This document shows, in pieces, positions 46,471-56,887 of a DNA stretch of 64,000 bases. The translations under genes were made by a program, and so were the position numbers. The notes under the pieces were generated by a model, which was given only the letters and a program-made list of their open reading frames with translations, did no database searches and was not told the DNA's origin. This DNA comes from Salisaeta longa DSM 21114 (GTDB taxonomy: Bacteria; Bacteroidota; Rhodothermia; Rhodothermales; Salinibacteraceae): NCBI RefSeq assembly GCF_000419585.1, contig NZ_ATTH01000001.1, positions 332,005 to 396,004 of the forward strand, in the 5' to 3' direction. Positions within the stretch are counted from its first letter, which is position 1, and each line of letters starts with the position of its first letter.

Positions 46471-47832
46471 ATGACGTCTACCGATTCGCCGCGCGCCTCG
46501 GCTACGGCGCTGCTCCCGCTCGTTCTGTTTCTGGGCCTCTTCTTTGGCGTTGGGCTGTACCATCAGCTCAATGGCACCGACTACGCATTCTACCAGCTGA
46601 AATCGCCCGTGGCCATCCTGCCGGCGCTGGCCCTGTCGGTATGGCTGGGGCGCGAGCGCCTGGAGGAAACCTTCGACACGTTGCTGCGCGGCATCGGCGA
46701 CAAAAGCATCATCCTGATGTGCCTGATCTACCTGCTGGCCGGGGCGTTCTCGACGGTGATGGAAGCCATTGGCGGCGTTGCGGCGACGGTGAACCTTGGG
46801 CTGGCGTACGTGCCCTCGGCGCTGTTGCTGCCGGGCCTGTTCGTGATTAGCGCGTTTGTGGCTACAGCCATGGGTACGTCGATGGGCACGGTGGCCGCGG
46901 TGGCCCCCATCGCCGTGGGCCTCAGCACGTCCACCGACCTCTCGACGCCCCTTACGGTGGGCACGGTCATTGGCGGGGCGATGTTTGGCGACAACCTGTC
47001 GGTCATTTCCGATACCACAATCGCTGCCACCCGCACGCAGGGCTGCTCGATGCGCGACAAGTTTCGGGCCAATGTTGCCATCGCGGTGCCGGCGGCGCTG
47101 GTTACGGTGGTGGGCCTGGGCATTTGGGCCGATGCCCCGGCGCAGCCCACCGGCGGGGCCTACACGCTGGTGCAGGTGCTGCCGTACCTGGCGGTGCTGG
47201 GCCTGGCCGTCGCGGGCCTCAACGTGCTCATCGTGCTCAGCACCGGCCTCGTGCTGGCGGGCGGCGTCGGGCTGTGGGCGGCGGGCTACGGGTTGGGGAC
47301 GTACGCCAAAGACATCTACGCGGGCTTCGAGAGCATGATCGAAATCATGCTGCTGTCGATGCTGATTGGCGGCCTCGGCGCGCTCATGAAACAGCAAGGC
47401 GGCCTGCAGTGGATCACGAACCAGATCGTGGGCTTCACGCGTCGCGTGGCCGGAAAAGATCCGCGGGCGGGTGAGCTGGGCATCGGCGCGCTGGGCGCGT
47501 TGGGCGATGCGCTAACGGCCAACAATACCGTCTCGATCTTGCTGGCGGGCGACGTGGCCCGCTCCATTGCCGAGCGCCACAACATTTCCCCGGCACGCAG
47601 CGCCAGTATGCTCGACATCTTTGCCTGCGTGATGCAAGGGTCGCTGCCCTACGGCGCGCAGTTTCTGCTGGCGGGCTCCATCGCCGGGCTCTCGCCCCTG
47701 GCGCTGGTGGGCACCGTGCACTACACCTGGATCTTGGGCCTCTTTACGCTGGGCGCGATCTTTTGGGGCTTCCCCAAGCGCTACGCGGCGGTGCCTGCAT
47801 CGACCGTGCCGGCGGCTGCGGAGGCCTCTTGA
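46471..47832 (+). CDS. metT: NhaC-family transporter, probable methionine carrier MetT
   Basis: 453 aa with about 11 membrane helices. NhaC-family patterns are MGTSMGTVAAVAPIAVG, GGAMFGDNLSVISDTTIAATRTQG and GALGDALTANNTVSILLAG. NhaC proteins exchange Na+ for H+ or another solute. A branch of the family named MetT is known as a methionine transporter controlled by SAM riboswitches in other bacteria. The SAM-I riboswitch directly upstream is the main reason for the call. ATG at 46471 is chosen; GTG at 46429 is in frame but falls inside the leader hairpin. Confidence 0.83.
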   Translation: MTSTDSPRASATALLPLVLFLGLFFGVGLYHQLNGTDYAFYQLKSPVAILPALALSVWLGRERLEETFDTLLRGIGDKSIILMCLIYLLAGAFSTVMEAIGGVAATVNLGLAYVPSALLLPGLFVISAFVATAMGTSMGTVAAVAPIAVGLSTSTDLSTPLTVGTVIGGAMFGDNLSVISDTTIAATRTQGCSMRDKFRANVAIAVPAALVTVVGLGIWADAPAQPTGGAYTLVQVLPYLAVLGLAVAGLNVLIVLSTGLVLAGGVGLWAAGYGLGTYAKDIYAGFESMIEIMLLSMLIGGLGALMKQQGGLQWITNQIVGFTRRVAGKDPRAGELGIGALGALGDALTANNTVSILLAGDVARSIAERHNISPARSASMLDIFACVMQGSLPYGAQFLLAGSIAGLSPLALVGTVHYTWILGLFTLGAIFWGFPKRYAAVPASTVPAAAEAS

Positions 47833-47968
47833 CCGGCGCTGCGCTGCCGTCTATTGCAAAAGACGTGCAACGCACAACAGAGCGCGGGGGCCGGGGCTGC
47901 AAATGAAGGACGCAGCGCTTATGTTAATCATCCACCCGGATCTACTCTTCACGGATGCCTCGCTTCGT

Positions 47969-49708
47969 ATGCTGTTTGCCCGTCGCCTCTTTGCTGTGGC
48001 CTGTGCGCTACTTCTGGTGGGCGGAAGCCCGCTCAGCGCCCGCGCCCAAGACGACCCGTTGCCCGCGGTTACGCGCACGTTTGCCATCACCAATGCCCGC
48101 GTCGTGCAGGCGCCCGGCCAGGTGCTAGAGCGGGCCACGGTGGTGGTGCGCGACGGCCTCATCGAAGCGGTGGGCCCGTCGGTCGACATTCCCTTCGACG
48201 CGCAGCGCATCGCGGGCGACTCGCTCACCGTGTACGCCGGATTCATCGACGGATTCGGCCACATTGGCATCGACATGCCCAAGCCTAAGGAATACGACGT
48301 TGAGCGGCCGGGGAGTCCGCCGCCGGGACGCGCGGGCATCCAGCCGGAACGGCGGGCCGCTACGTTTTTGGATCCGTCGGATGCTTCGGTAGGGGCATGG
48401 CGCAAGATCGGCTTCACGACGGCGCACATTGCGCCCGAGGGGCAGATGCTCCCGGGGCAAGGGGCCGTGGCGCTGCTGGCTGGTGCACAGCCCAGCGCCA
48501 TGATTTTGGAAGCGCCCACGAGCCTGTACGCGCAGCTGGAAGGGTCGCGGGGCGACTGGAACTCGTCGGTCTACCCCAGCACCCCGATGGGCGTGCTGGC
48601 CCAATTCCGCCAGCTGTACCGCGAGACGGCGCGCCGCCGCACCCTCCTGCAGCAGTACGAAACGTCGCCGCGCGGCATGGAGCGCCCGCCGCACGATCCG
48701 CAGCACGACGCCTTGCTGCCGGTGGTGGCCGGCGAGCGTCCGGTGGCCTTCTTTAGCGAGGACGTTCTGGACATCCACCGCATCCTGGCCCTGAAGAACG
48801 AACTGGGCTTTCCGCTGATGCTCACCGGCCTCAACGAGTCGTTTCGGGCGGTGGAGGCGCTGCGGGATGCCGACGTTCCGCTCTTTTTGACCCTGGCGCT
48901 GCCCGATGCTCCCGATGCCGTGGTGGAGGACTCGGTGGCGGCCGCACCGGTCACGCCGGCGCCGCAGGGCAGCTTCTTTGAAACCGACCTTCGCACGCGC
49001 TCGCATGAAGACGTGGGGGCCGAGGCCGACGCGTTGCAGCGCCGCCTGAAGGCCGAGGTGCAGCGCTACTACGCAACGCCCGCTACGCTGCGCGGCGCCG
49101 GCCTGCGCTTCGGGTTTAGCTCCAAGAACGCAACGGCTACCGACGTGCGGGCCAACCTACGGCTGATGCTGCAGCATGGCCTCTCGGAAGACGCGGCCCT
49201 CGCGGCGCTCACCACCGATGCGGCCGCCCTGCTGGGCCTTAGCGACCGTCTGGGCACCGTCGAAGCGGGTAAAATCGCCAACCTGGTCGTTACCGATGGC
49301 AGCTACTTTGCGAAAGACACCAACGTAACCCACGTATTCGTCGAGGGCCGCGTGTTCGACTATAGCGCCGAGGAGGCGTCGGGCGGCGTCACGGCCTCGG
49401 TGGAGGCGTTGGTGGGTGCGTGGTCGTACAGCGTCGACACGCCGCAGCAAACGTTTACGGGCACCGTCACGCTGTCGGGCACGCAAGAGACGCTCAGCGG
49501 CACGATTACCTCGCCGGCGTCGGGCGAAGCAACCCCGCTGGAAGACCTCTCCTTTGACGGGACAACGCTCTCGTTTGCGTTTGATGCCGGCGAGATTGGC
49601 ACGGTCAGCTTCAGCGGAACCGTGCAGGGCGACACCGTCGATGGCTCGGCGTCGTCGTCGTACGGCACCTTCCCCATGATGCTCGAACGCACCGACGCGC
49701 CGCAGTAG
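47969..49708 (+). CDS. Exported amidohydrolase-fold protein, metal site lost
   Basis: 579 aa with signal peptide (MLFARRLFAVACALLL to SARAQ). The start of the fold (TFAITNARVVQAPGQVLERAT, then VYAGFIDGFGHIGID) and its end (GTVEAGKIANLVVTDGSYF) match imidazolonepropionase-like amidohydrolases. The HxH metal motif reads FGH. The other expected metal residues are not seen: FFSEDVLDIHR, LTGLNESFR and GFSSKNATATDVR replace the sites kept in the next gene. The C-terminal ~120 residues (SVDTPQQTFTGTVTLSG) form a separate beta-rich domain. The protein may be a non-enzymatic partner. Confidence 0.75.
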   Translation: MLFARRLFAVACALLLVGGSPLSARAQDDPLPAVTRTFAITNARVVQAPGQVLERATVVVRDGLIEAVGPSVDIPFDAQRIAGDSLTVYAGFIDGFGHIGIDMPKPKEYDVERPGSPPPGRAGIQPERRAATFLDPSDASVGAWRKIGFTTAHIAPEGQMLPGQGAVALLAGAQPSAMILEAPTSLYAQLEGSRGDWNSSVYPSTPMGVLAQFRQLYRETARRRTLLQQYETSPRGMERPPHDPQHDALLPVVAGERPVAFFSEDVLDIHRILALKNELGFPLMLTGLNESFRAVEALRDADVPLFLTLALPDAPDAVVEDSVAAAPVTPAPQGSFFETDLRTRSHEDVGAEADALQRRLKAEVQRYYATPATLRGAGLRFGFSSKNATATDVRANLRLMLQHGLSEDAALAALTTDAAALLGLSDRLGTVEAGKIANLVVTDGSYFAKDTNVTHVFVEGRVFDYSAEEASGGVTASVEALVGAWSYSVDTPQQTFTGTVTLSGTQETLSGTITSPASGEATPLEDLSFDGTTLSFAFDAGEIGTVSFSGTVQGDTVDGSASSSYGTFPMMLERTDAPQ

Positions 49709-49753
49709 CCACCGCCTGCTCCCGCTCGCTTCTTTTGGTACTTCTTTAAGCCC

Positions 49754-51133
49754 ATGACCCGACTGCTTCTCCTGCTCCTTTTCGTGCTTGCCGCTGCGCC
49801 TGCGCAGGCGCAAGACCTCCTGCGGGCCAATGCGCCCAACGATTGGCTGATCACCAACGCGACGGTGCTCACCGTCACCAACGGCGTCCAAGAATCGGCG
49901 GACATCCTGGTGCAAGATGGAAAAATTGCCGCGGTGGGCTCCAATCTCTCGGCGCCCGAGGGCATTGCGACGTACGACGCCAGCGGGCAATACGTGATGC
50001 CGGGCATTGTGGATGCGCATTCGCACATCGCCATCAGCAGCGTGAACGAAGCGACCGCGCCGGTGACGGCCCAGGTGGGCGTGGGCGACGTGCTCGATCC
50101 GTTCGACGTTGCGCTGTACCGCGCCCTGGCGGGCGGCGTTACTACCTCGCACGTGATGCACGGCTCGGCGAACGTGATTGGCGGGCAGAATGAGACGATC
50201 AAGCATCGCTACGGGGTGATCACGCCGGATGCGCTGCGATTGGAGGGCGCGCCGCGGACGATCAAGTTTGCGCTGGGCGAGAACCCGACGCGCGTGCATG
50301 GCGAGGGCAACGAGGTGGTGCCGCAGACGCGGATGGGCGTCGAGCAGGTGATCCGCACCACGTTCCATAAGGCGCAGCGATACATGGCAGCGCAGGCGGC
50401 CTACCGGAACGGCGAGCGCGACGCGCCGCCGCCCCACAGCGAGCGAATGGACGTTATCGCGGACATCTTGCGGGGCGAGGTACTGGTGCAATGCCACTCC
50501 TACCGCGCCGACGAAATCTACATGCTGATGGAGGTGTTTGAGGATTTTGGCGTGACGAACTACACGTTCCACCACGTCAACGAAGGATTTAAAGTGGCCC
50601 CCGAGCTCGCGGCGCACAACGCCGGGGCCTCCATCTTTTCCGACTGGTGGGCCTACAAGTTCGAAGTGTACTACTCGACGGCCTACAACGCCGCGATCCT
50701 GACGAAGAATGGCGTTACGACCTCCATCAACTCCGACTCGCCCGAGCTCAACCGGCACCTGTACCATGAGGCGGCCAAGGCGCAGCACTACGGCGGCCTC
50801 TCGGACACGCAGGCGCTGTCGCTCATCACGATTAACCCGGCGCGCCAGCTTGGCATTGCCGATCGGGTCGGCTCCATTGAAGTGGGCAAAGACGCGGATC
50901 TGGCCATCTTTAACCGCCACCCGCTATCCATTTATGCCATTGCGCAGCGCACGTATGTAGACGGCGTGGTGCGCTTTGATCGGCAGAATGACCCGGACGA
51001 TATGCGGCTGCGCGTGAACCCGGAGCGTCCCGTGGAAACGGCGTACGACTGGTCGGACACGGGCAAGCGCCACGGTAGCTGCATGCAGGGCACGGGCCTT
51101 CATGCCACGCAGCGCGGCCTGTACTTGAAGTAA
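49754..51133 (+). CDS. Exported amidohydrolase with intact metal site
   Basis: 459 aa with signal peptide (MTRLLLLLLFVLAAAPAQAQ). The HxH motif is DAHSHIAIS. The later metal residues are seen as His in LVQCHSYRADEI, His in TFHHVNEGFK and Asp in INSDSPELNRHL. The GQNETIKHRYG region fits the lysine position. It is an active imidazolonepropionase-like hydrolase of cyclic amides or peptides, likely periplasmic. It lies between two paralogues that lack these residues, with gaps of about 45 bases, so all three are probably cotranscribed. Confidence 0.85.
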   Translation: MTRLLLLLLFVLAAAPAQAQDLLRANAPNDWLITNATVLTVTNGVQESADILVQDGKIAAVGSNLSAPEGIATYDASGQYVMPGIVDAHSHIAISSVNEATAPVTAQVGVGDVLDPFDVALYRALAGGVTTSHVMHGSANVIGGQNETIKHRYGVITPDALRLEGAPRTIKFALGENPTRVHGEGNEVVPQTRMGVEQVIRTTFHKAQRYMAAQAAYRNGERDAPPPHSERMDVIADILRGEVLVQCHSYRADEIYMLMEVFEDFGVTNYTFHHVNEGFKVAPELAAHNAGASIFSDWWAYKFEVYYSTAYNAAILTKNGVTTSINSDSPELNRHLYHEAAKAQHYGGLSDTQALSLITINPARQLGIADRVGSIEVGKDADLAIFNRHPLSIYAIAQRTYVDGVVRFDRQNDPDDMRLRVNPERPVETAYDWSDTGKRHGSCMQGTGLHATQRGLYLK

Positions 51134-51174
51134 CGCCTCCCTCGCCGCTCGCTCTTTTACGGACCTCTTTTGCT

Positions 51175-52482
51175 ATGCGCCTCCTTCTTACGTTTTGCCT
51201 CACGCTCCTCCTCACCGCGCCGCTCGACGCGTCTGCACAAAAGACGCCCGGCCGGCAGGGCACCTTTGCGCTTACCAACGCGCGCCTCGTGACCGTTACG
51301 AGCGATACGATTTCCGGCGGTACCCTGGTCATCCGGGCCGATACCATCGCGGCCCTCGGGACGAACGTGGCGGTGCCCGACGATGCCGAAGTGATCGACT
51401 GCACCGGCCTCACCGTGTATCCGGGCCTGATTGACAGCGGCACGCGGCTGGGCCTGGTGGAGGTGGGCTCGCTCTCCGAGACGCGCGATTACAACGAAAT
51501 CGGCGATCTCACCGCGCACATGGACGCCCTTACGGCGGTAAATCCGAACTCGGTCAACATCCCGGTTACGCGGGTCAACGGCATCACCACGGTGCTCGCG
51601 GAGCCGTCGAACGGCTTGCTGCCGGGCGCGGCCTCCATGATTGACCTGCACGGCTACACGCCCGATCAGATGCACCGGAGCTTTACCGGGCAGGTGCTCA
51701 ACTTCCCGTCGACCGGCCGGCGCGGCTGGTGGGACGACCGCAGCCCGGAGGAAATTGAGAAGCAGGCCAAGAAGGCCATCAAGAAGCTCAGCGACGTGTG
51801 GGACCGGGCCGAGCTGTATGCGCGCATCGACTCGGCCGCTGCCGCGGGCGACCGGCGCGCGCCCACCTACGTGCCCAGCATGGAGGCGCTCCTCCCGGTG
51901 GTGCGGGGCGAGCAGGCGCTCATCATCAAGGCAAGCAAGGCCTCCGACATCACCAAGGCGCTGGAATGGGCCGCGGCGCGCGGCCTTACCGATCAGGTTA
52001 TTTTGAGCGGTGCGCAGGAGGGCTGGCGCGTGGCCGATGCCATTGCAGCCGCCGGCGTGCCGGTGCTCGTGGGGCCGGTGCTGTCTGTACCCACGCGGCC
52101 GTCGGACCGGTACGACAAGGCATACGCCAATCCGGGCTTGTTGGCCGAAGCCGGCGTGCAGCTTGCGATTCGCACCGGCGGCGCCGAGAACGTCCGTAAT
52201 TTGCCGTACAACGCCGGGTTTGCCGCGGCCTACGGGTTGGGCAAAGCCGCGGCGCTCAAAGCCGTGACCATCGCGCCGGCGCGCATCTTTGGCATTGCGG
52301 ACGCCGTCGGATCGCTGGAGGTGGGCAAGGTGGCGAACCTGTTTGTGACCAACGGCGACCCGTTTGAGACCACGACGCAGGTGCAGCACCTCTTTATTGA
52401 GGGCTACAAGCTGCCGCTGGAAAGCCGCCATACGAAGCTCTACGACGAGTTTCTGAACCGGAATCCGGGCGTCACCGAATAA
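51175..52482 (+). CDS. Exported amidohydrolase-fold protein, metal site lost
   Basis: 435 aa with signal peptide (ends DASAQ). The fold starts at FALTNARLVTVTSDTISGGT and ends VGSLEVGKVANLFVTNGDPFE. At the HxH position the sequence is DSGTRLG, so both histidines are lost. QALIIKASKASD, VILSGAQEGWRV and IRTGGAENVRN replace the remaining ligands. It is thus likely non-catalytic or uses another chemistry. Known pairs of an active and an inactive amidohydrolase exist in some phyla; whether it pairs with the previous gene is inference. Confidence 0.75.
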   Translation: MRLLLTFCLTLLLTAPLDASAQKTPGRQGTFALTNARLVTVTSDTISGGTLVIRADTIAALGTNVAVPDDAEVIDCTGLTVYPGLIDSGTRLGLVEVGSLSETRDYNEIGDLTAHMDALTAVNPNSVNIPVTRVNGITTVLAEPSNGLLPGAASMIDLHGYTPDQMHRSFTGQVLNFPSTGRRGWWDDRSPEEIEKQAKKAIKKLSDVWDRAELYARIDSAAAAGDRRAPTYVPSMEALLPVVRGEQALIIKASKASDITKALEWAAARGLTDQVILSGAQEGWRVADAIAAAGVPVLVGPVLSVPTRPSDRYDKAYANPGLLAEAGVQLAIRTGGAENVRNLPYNAGFAAAYGLGKAAALKAVTIAPARIFGIADAVGSLEVGKVANLFVTNGDPFETTTQVQHLFIEGYKLPLESRHTKLYDEFLNRNPGVTE

Positions 52483-52515
52483 GAGACGTAACGCTCGCGA
52501 ATCGCGATAGCGTCC

Positions 52516-53160
52516 ATGGCCATGACCAGAAGTTGGGTGAAGCGTATGCGTTGGTGCGGGGTGCTCCTCCTGTTGCTTTTGCACGGTACGTCGCTGGCGT
52601 ATGCCCAACCAGACGTGGCAGCGCTCGCAGCGGAGCGCGTGGCCGCCGAGCGGGCCCATCTGTGGCGGGTGGGCGCGTGGGGCGCGCTCAACGCAGCAGG
52701 GGGCCTTGCGCTGGTCGCGGGCCTGCGGCGGTCGGAGCGGCCGGCGGGCTGGGGCTTTGGCGCGCAGTCGGCGGCGTGGGGCGTGGTGAACATGGGCATT
52801 GCCGCGGCCGGTGTGCTCGCGGGCGACGCGACGCCGCCCCCATCCTACGCCAGGGCGCTGGCGGCCGAGCGCACCTTTCACGACATTCTGCTCCTCAACA
52901 TGGGCCTCAACGTGGCCTACAGCGCTGTCGGAACGACGATGCTGATTGCCGGGTCGCGGGGTGTGCGGAATGCCGCGGCGTGGCGGGGGCACGGCACCGC
53001 GCTCATTGTGCAGGGCGCGGGGTTGTTCGTGCTCGACGGGCTCGCGCTGTGGGCGTCGCGGGGCCGCCTGGATCGCCTCCTCGCGCATTCTGCTGAGGCT
53101 ATGAGCGGCCTCTCGATGCACGTGGCCCCCGGGGCGGTGCTGCTCACGTATCAGTTTTAG
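52516..53160 (+). CDS. Hypothetical membrane protein with signal-like N-terminus
   Basis: 214 aa. After a signal-like segment (VLLLLLLHGTSLAYAQ) there are about four hydrophobic helices, for example WGALNAAGGLALVAGL, VVNMGIAAAGVLAG, MGLNVAYSAVGTTMLIAG and ALIVQGAGLFVLDGLALWAS. A conserved-looking cluster is AAERTFHDILLLNMGLN. I do not assign a family. It follows the third amidohydrolase-like gene after 33 bases and may be its membrane partner. Confidence 0.6.
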   Translation: MAMTRSWVKRMRWCGVLLLLLLHGTSLAYAQPDVAALAAERVAAERAHLWRVGAWGALNAAGGLALVAGLRRSERPAGWGFGAQSAAWGVVNMGIAAAGVLAGDATPPPSYARALAAERTFHDILLLNMGLNVAYSAVGTTMLIAGSRGVRNAAAWRGHGTALIVQGAGLFVLDGLALWASRGRLDRLLAHSAEAMSGLSMHVAPGAVLLTYQF

Positions 53161-53221
53161 CGGCACGCCGGTTGTACAGGAGCGGGCGCCGCTGCGTGCG
53201 GGACAGCGCTTGGCCCCGGTG

Positions 53222-53815
53222 TCATTGCGAGAGTCCGCGGAGGGCTTCGACGGCTTGGTGCTGAGCGGCGGAGTCGGGCGCATGCTGCTGGGCGGTTTGC
53301 AGCGCCTGTTGTGCAGCCGCGCGAATGCGTTCGGGCGACCAGGTGCCCTGGAGCTGACCCAAGGCGTTGGCCACCACGGCGGCCTCTGCGCTGTTCTGTT
53401 CGATCAGCATCTCGGTGTAGCGGCTCAAGGCGTCACGCTGCGCGGGCGTCAGCTCGCCCTGTAGCAACCACTGCTCGATCATGCGCGAGGCCACCAGCTG
53501 CTCCGCAATAGCAGGGGGCAGGTCGCGGTTTTCGGCAAGGAACTGCTGGGCGTTCTGCTGCGCCTCTTCCCACGACGGCGCGCGGGCGATGGCATCGCTG
53601 AGGCGCGCCTGGGCCTGATTGAGCGCATCGGTGAGGGCCTGCTCCTGCGCAGGGGTTAGGTTCAGCTCGGACCGCAATCGGACCTCGGCGCTGTCCAGGA
53701 GGGCATTGACCTGCGCCTGTGCGGCGTCCTTCAGCTGGTTCTTCAGCCGATCGGTGCGTTCCGACTGGCAGCCGGCAACAAGCAAGAGGGCGAGGCAGCA
53801 GAGAAGGCGAACCAT
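53222..53815 (-). CDS. Hypothetical helical lipoprotein
   Basis: 197 aa. The lipobox is LVAGC in a normal lipoprotein signal. The rest is almost entirely helical, rich in Gln, Ala and Glu, with repeats of LTPAQ (in NLTPAQEQALTDALNQAQARL and GELTPAQRDALSRY). This looks like a coiled-coil or Spy/CpxP-like periplasmic protein, but I do not see the LTxxQ motif twice in the CpxP spacing, so the family is open. It starts at the ATG at 53815; the longer reading extends into the repeat block upstream. Confidence 0.6.
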   Translation of the reverse strand: MVRLLCCLALLLVAGCQSERTDRLKNQLKDAAQAQVNALLDSAEVRLRSELNLTPAQEQALTDALNQAQARLSDAIARAPSWEEAQQNAQQFLAENRDLPPAIAEQLVASRMIEQWLLQGELTPAQRDALSRYTEMLIEQNSAEAAVVANALGQLQGTWSPERIRAAAQQALQTAQQHAPDSAAQHQAVEALRGLSQ

Positions 53816-53979
53816 GGGACCAGCGGGGTTGGGAGCGCGGAGGGCGTGTACGGTAGATACGGCTTGCACGCCGCAGGTGCAACCGCGTGCCCGAGCAGCT
53901 GCGCCCCCAACGCGCATCGCCTGTAGTGTGATCGTCCTGTATGCAGCGTTGCGCCGCACTGCGGAGACTGCCCGATTGT

Positions 53980-54430
53980 GGAGATTGCCGCGTCGCTTCG
54001 CTCCTCGCAATGACACCAGAGGTGTAGTAGAAAAACAGGGCCAGAATGGTTCAGATGACCGATCAGCTCGTTTCGCCCAACTGCACGTCCAACGTGCCAA
54101 AACAGTAAGCCCTTCCATGTCATCGCGAGGACCGAACGTATGTGAGGGACGCGGGGGCCGGAGGCCATGCCCCTGGTGGGGCCGAAGGTCATATCTATGA
54201 TGCGATCTCCATGTACGAAATAACACGTACAATTGCGGCGGTTGCCCCTCCGGGATGACCTAAAGGCCCCCTCTCAGGAAAACCTTCGGCCTCGCCGGCG
54301 GGATTACCTAAAGGCCCCCGCGTACCACGGGAATGACCTACGGCGCTTGCCTTTGGCTCCTCGCAATAGCAACATTCGTTAATGATGGAAGTGCGGCGTC
54401 GATGGTTCAAATGGTCTTTCGGGGCGGTTC
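53980..54430. repeat. Second copy of the composite A/B repeat block
   Basis: The right end of module B (GGAGATTGCCGCGTCGCTTC to CTCGCAATGACA) is at 53980-54015, module A (GGTTCAGATG, ACTGCACG) at 54016-54117, a full module B with ends TGTCATCGCGAGG and CCTCGCAATAGCAA at 54118-54372, and a partial A with GATGGTTCAAATGG to 54430. It matches the block at 27004-27650. The remaining parts of the gap 53816-54592 show no gene and nothing I can name. Confidence 0.7.
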
Positions 54431-54592
54431 ACTCCACAGCGCGCGCAGCGCGTGAGAAAGCAAAGACCATTGGGGGCTCGCGAAGCGTGCGGTCGTCCAA
54501 CTTTCGGTGAATTGAATGGCGTGGCGTATCTTCTTCATCCGTCATCCATTGACAACCGCGCCGTTTCGTCCTACGTTATGCAATCCGCCTAC

Positions 54593-54666
54593 GGGTCCAT
54601 AGCTCAGTTGGTTAGAGCGCTACGTTGACATCGTAGAGGTCAGTGGTTCGAATCCACTTGGACCCA
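54593..54666 (+). tRNA. tRNA-Val (GAC)
   Basis: A cloverleaf on the plus strand: acceptor GGGTCCA/TGGACCC, D-arm TAGCTCAGTTGGTTAGAGC, anticodon stem CTACG/CGTAG with loop TTGACAT (anticodon GAC), and T-arm GTGGTTCGAATCCAC. The discriminator is A; the CCA end is not encoded. The leader of thrS follows. Confidence 0.93.
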
Positions 54667-54825
54667 CCGCTTGCGTCCCGCCCGCTGCCCCTATGTTTCG
54701 ATTGCCGGTGTACATCCAACGATTTACGCGAACGCCGAACGGGGCGGGCGACGCGTGTGCGTAGGGGGTGCACCTGTTCGTTTTGCGAGCGCCTACACCC
54801 GGCGCCTCGCCCGCTGTTGTTGACG

Positions 54826-54859
54826 GCGCTCTGCCCCCTGGCGGAGCGCTTTTTGTTTG
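54826..54859 (+). terminator. Terminator or attenuator in the thrS leader
   Basis: GCGCTCTGCC and GGCGGAGCGC form a 10 bp stem (one T-G pair) with loop CCCT, followed by TTTTTGTTTG. It lies 34 bases before the thrS ATG. An upstream string GAGCGCC (54787-54793) can pair with GGCGCTC (54825-54831) and would undo the stem. The block may end the tRNA-Val transcript, act as an attenuator of thrS, or both. Confidence 0.7.
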
Positions 54860-54893
54860 CCTCGTCCTCCGATCATCGACCCTTTGCTTGCCC

Positions 54894-56858
<1,965 letters not shown>

Positions 56859-56887
56859 GCTGACGGCTGTACAGCGCCGGCCCGAGG

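Noticed and set aside
51157-53283. 708-codon minus-strand open frame over the third amidohydrolase and the membrane protein gene
   Set aside because: Antisense shadow with low-complexity composition.
54667-54825. T-box leader of thrS
   Set aside because: No T-box antiterminator consensus was found.
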